Positions 62,357-64,000 of a stretch of 64,000 bases of DNA are shown one piece after another. How positions within the stretch are numbered: position 1 is the stretch's first letter; each line of letters opens with the position of its first letter. Source of the stretch: Chaunax sp. Z400 (Eukaryota; Chordata; Actinopteri; Lophiiformes; Chaunacidae); NCBI GenBank assembly GCA_037577475.1, contig CM075189.1:18577839-18641838 (forward strand), read 5' to 3'. The notes under the pieces are model-generated. The model saw nothing but the letters and a program-made list of their open reading frames with translations. It did not search any database and was not told the origin of the DNA. The position numbers were made by a program, and so were the translations under genes.

Positions 62357-62802
62357 CAACATGCATGCAACAGTCACTCAGAACTCACACAGTAAATGGA
62401 GTTCTTGATGTTCCCCCACCATTCACTCTGAGCCAAATCAATGGTAGTTAACACATGTGAGTCGTAGCTCTACAGTAGAACTTTATTACAAAGTTACATA
62501 ATTACCTGAAGCTTTCCATTTGTACCCAAAGGACAAACCAGCACATAAGATTTGTCAATTGTCTCACAGAGAGTGAAATGTATTCCTTATTAATTACCAC
62601 TTATTTTCACTGCTTCTGGTAATCACAAGCACCAAATGTAGGTCCCCGAGTCATTCCTACTGAATCAGGTTTTTAATGCATAGAGGTTATAAATGATAGT
62701 GTATAATGAAAGTAAGGCTCCCTATTTATTTGATGTTCCTAATGTGTAAATGACATTTCTTCTTTTTCCCTTGTCCAGCGGGGTGCCACCTCTGTAGCAG
62801 TG
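62357..62802. other. Non-coding sequence, no gene recognised
   Basis: Unique sequence between the LINE stub and the hairpin. Confidence 0.5.
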
Positions 62803-62850
62803 ATGGGGAATGTTGGTACTGATGCTGCGACTAGAACCAACATTCCCCAT
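62803..62850. repeat. 15-bp hairpin, candidate small-RNA-like fold
   Basis: ATGGGGAATGTTGGT (62803-62817) and ACCAACATTCCCCAT (62836-62850) are exact complements with an 18-base spacer. The spacer edges add about three more pairs after one mismatch. A CACTGC at 62861-62866 could pair with GCAGTG at 62797-62802 across a bulge. Size and loop are near what a short microRNA precursor would need, but the outer stem is weak. I recognise no known microRNA seed. Confidence 0.55.
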
Positions 62851-62941
62851 GAGTCATTTCCACTGCAGCTAGCCACTAAAGGTGCAGTAACAGCAGCAGC
62901 AGCATTCAGACAGGAGCCCTCGGGATTTGCTAAGGTTTCAT

Positions 62942-62979
62942 TGAAGAACTTTTCTTTTTTTCTTTTTCTTTTTTTTTGA
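62942..62979. repeat. T-rich tract
   Basis: T-runs broken by single C and GAA. Confidence 0.8.
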
Positions 62980-63424
62980 CAAAGATATTTTCTGTGCTTT
63001 TTCTCTATTAAAATTAAGCTCAAGCAAAAGTTCAGTCAGGAAAATTAAACCTTTGCACACATGGACCATAGTTTATTCCGCATATCATCATCTACCACTA
63101 CTAGTTCTTTCATGCTGCAGTTTTGCACACCCTCCACTTCTCCTATCACTGCCCAGTCTTCAAAGATTCACCAACTTCAATATATATATCTTGTCGCTGC
63201 TCTGGACAGATGTCCTTCGATCTGAATCCACCTGAAGAGTCTAAGCGCCAAAGACTTTCTGACAGACTAATTATATCATCTGATGTAATAATCCATTTAC
63301 TTAAATCTCTAGTCTCTCCTTATTGAACCAACTGTGTATTTGCAAAGAGATGTATTTATGCAGTAACCTGAGGTGCTAGATTTTTCTGGTGAATCCAGCT
63401 GCTTCATAAAGTCAGGTTTTCAGA
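62980..63424. other. Non-coding sequence, no gene recognised
   Basis: Unique sequence upstream of the V-SINE. Frames of 60-67 codons are not credible. Confidence 0.5.
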
Positions 63425-63795
63425 AATGAGCGCCTAGACCCGTGGTGGCACGGTGGTACAGTGGGTAGTGCTGTTGCCTCACAGTAAAAAGGTCCTGGGT
63501 TCAAATCCACCTGAGGACCTGGGACTTTTCTGTGTGGAGTTTGCATGTTCTCTCTGTGTCTGCGTGGGTTCCCTCTGGGTTCTCCGGCTTCCTCCCACCA
63601 CCAAAAACATGTAATATAGGTGAATTGGTGACTCTAAATTGACCACAGGCATGAATGTGAGTGAGAATGGTTTTTTGTCTTGTGTTGTCCCTACAATGAA
63701 CTGGCGACCCCGCCTCCCACCCAAAGTCAGCTGGGATCCCCGTGACCCTACACAGTATAAGCAGTTACAGGAAATGAACGAATGAGTGCCTAGAC
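63425..63795 (+). mobile_element. V-SINE (DANA/Mermaid type) with 15-bp TSD
   Basis: A 15-base duplication, AATGAGCGCCTAGAC (63425-63439) and AATGAGTGCCTAGAC (63781-63795), with one mismatch, bounds the element. The tRNA-like head has a perfect box A TGGTACAGTGG (63454-63464) and box B GGTTCAAATCC (63498-63508). The long conserved central segment of V-SINEs follows (TCTGTGTGGAGTTTGCATG and CTCCGGCTTCCTCCCACC, about 63529-63599). The 3' part has GGTGAATTGGTGACTCTAAATTGACC and a terminal ACAGGAAATGAACGAATG tail. At about 341 bp it is essentially full length. Pol III would transcribe it, and LINE machinery would have moved it. Confidence 0.9.
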
Positions 63796-64000
63796 TCATC
63801 AGGAGGTGGTGGTACCTGAAAGATCAGGAGTACCAGTCCATTTCAGACACTGATTTTGGACAAAAATGTAACCAGTGCTTCAAAGAAAACCACACCTCCA
63901 TGGGTCAGAGAAGCTAGATGAGTAATGTCTTTGTAAGGTGTGTGAGCACCTTTGAGTGATCCTAACAAATTATTGGTATAATTTGCTCAAATCCTACTAA
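63796..64000. other. Non-coding sequence, no gene recognised
   Basis: Unique sequence to the window end. Confidence 0.5.

Noticed and set aside
1..64000. tRNA, rRNA, CRISPR array or bacterial-type operons
   Set aside because: The only tRNA-like sequences are SINE heads. No rRNA-like or spacer-repeat structure is present, and the composition is that of a vertebrate genome.

Overview
The window looks like a piece of a teleost fish nuclear genome, probably percomorph-like. It is AT-rich and carries long CA/TG, TA and TATC microsatellites. Its mobile elements are typical of fish: tRNA-derived SINEs, a V-SINE of the DANA/Mermaid type, Tc1-like elements, hAT elements and a solo LTR. I found no convincing host protein-coding exon. 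No reading frame exceeds about 165 codons, and the longest ones are antisense to, or inside, transposon remnants. I also saw no rRNA, tRNA gene or CRISPR array. The window is best read as intergenic or deep intronic DNA in which unique sequence, some of it possibly regulatory, is interrupted by repeats.

Layout. 1-6,090 is unique sequence with one perfect RFX-type X-box (416-429). 6,093-6,602 holds a (CT)n run followed by a tRNA-derived SINE with target duplications. 7,501-8,969 is a nested structure: a non-autonomous hAT element split by a 630-bp solo LTR flanked by CACAA. 13,661-13,993 and 18,089-18,402 are two diverged copies of one unnamed repeat in the same orientation. 15.5-15.7 kb holds a short direct repeat. 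19,077-20,326 is an almost full-length but broken Tc1-like element. 23,965-24,416 is an internally deleted member of the same family in the opposite orientation. 26.7-27.1 kb and 48.7-48.9 kb share another dispersed repeat. 29,758-30,249 is an unexplained open frame. 43,225-44,803 is a dead hAT (Charlie / GTF2IRD2-like) transposase remnant, and further hAT ends lie at 41.7 and 44.85 kb. The last 3 kb carries an internally deleted SINE (60,990-61,077), a T-rich LTR-like block, a LINE 3' stub, a 15-bp hairpin and a V-SINE with 15-bp target duplications (63,425-63,795).

Between these are long stretches without recognisable repeats. Several (about 1.56-1.83, 4.69-5.13, 34.85-35.25, 36.16-36.64, 37.3-37.8, 42.6-43.1 and 52.2-52.5 kb) have the high-complexity, homeodomain-site-rich look of conserved non-coding elements. 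That is inference only: no alignment was possible. The best-supported results are the boundary-resolved insertions (target duplications visible on both sides), the nested hAT/LTR pair and the two opposite-strand Tc1-like relatives. I saw no evidence of a new gene system.
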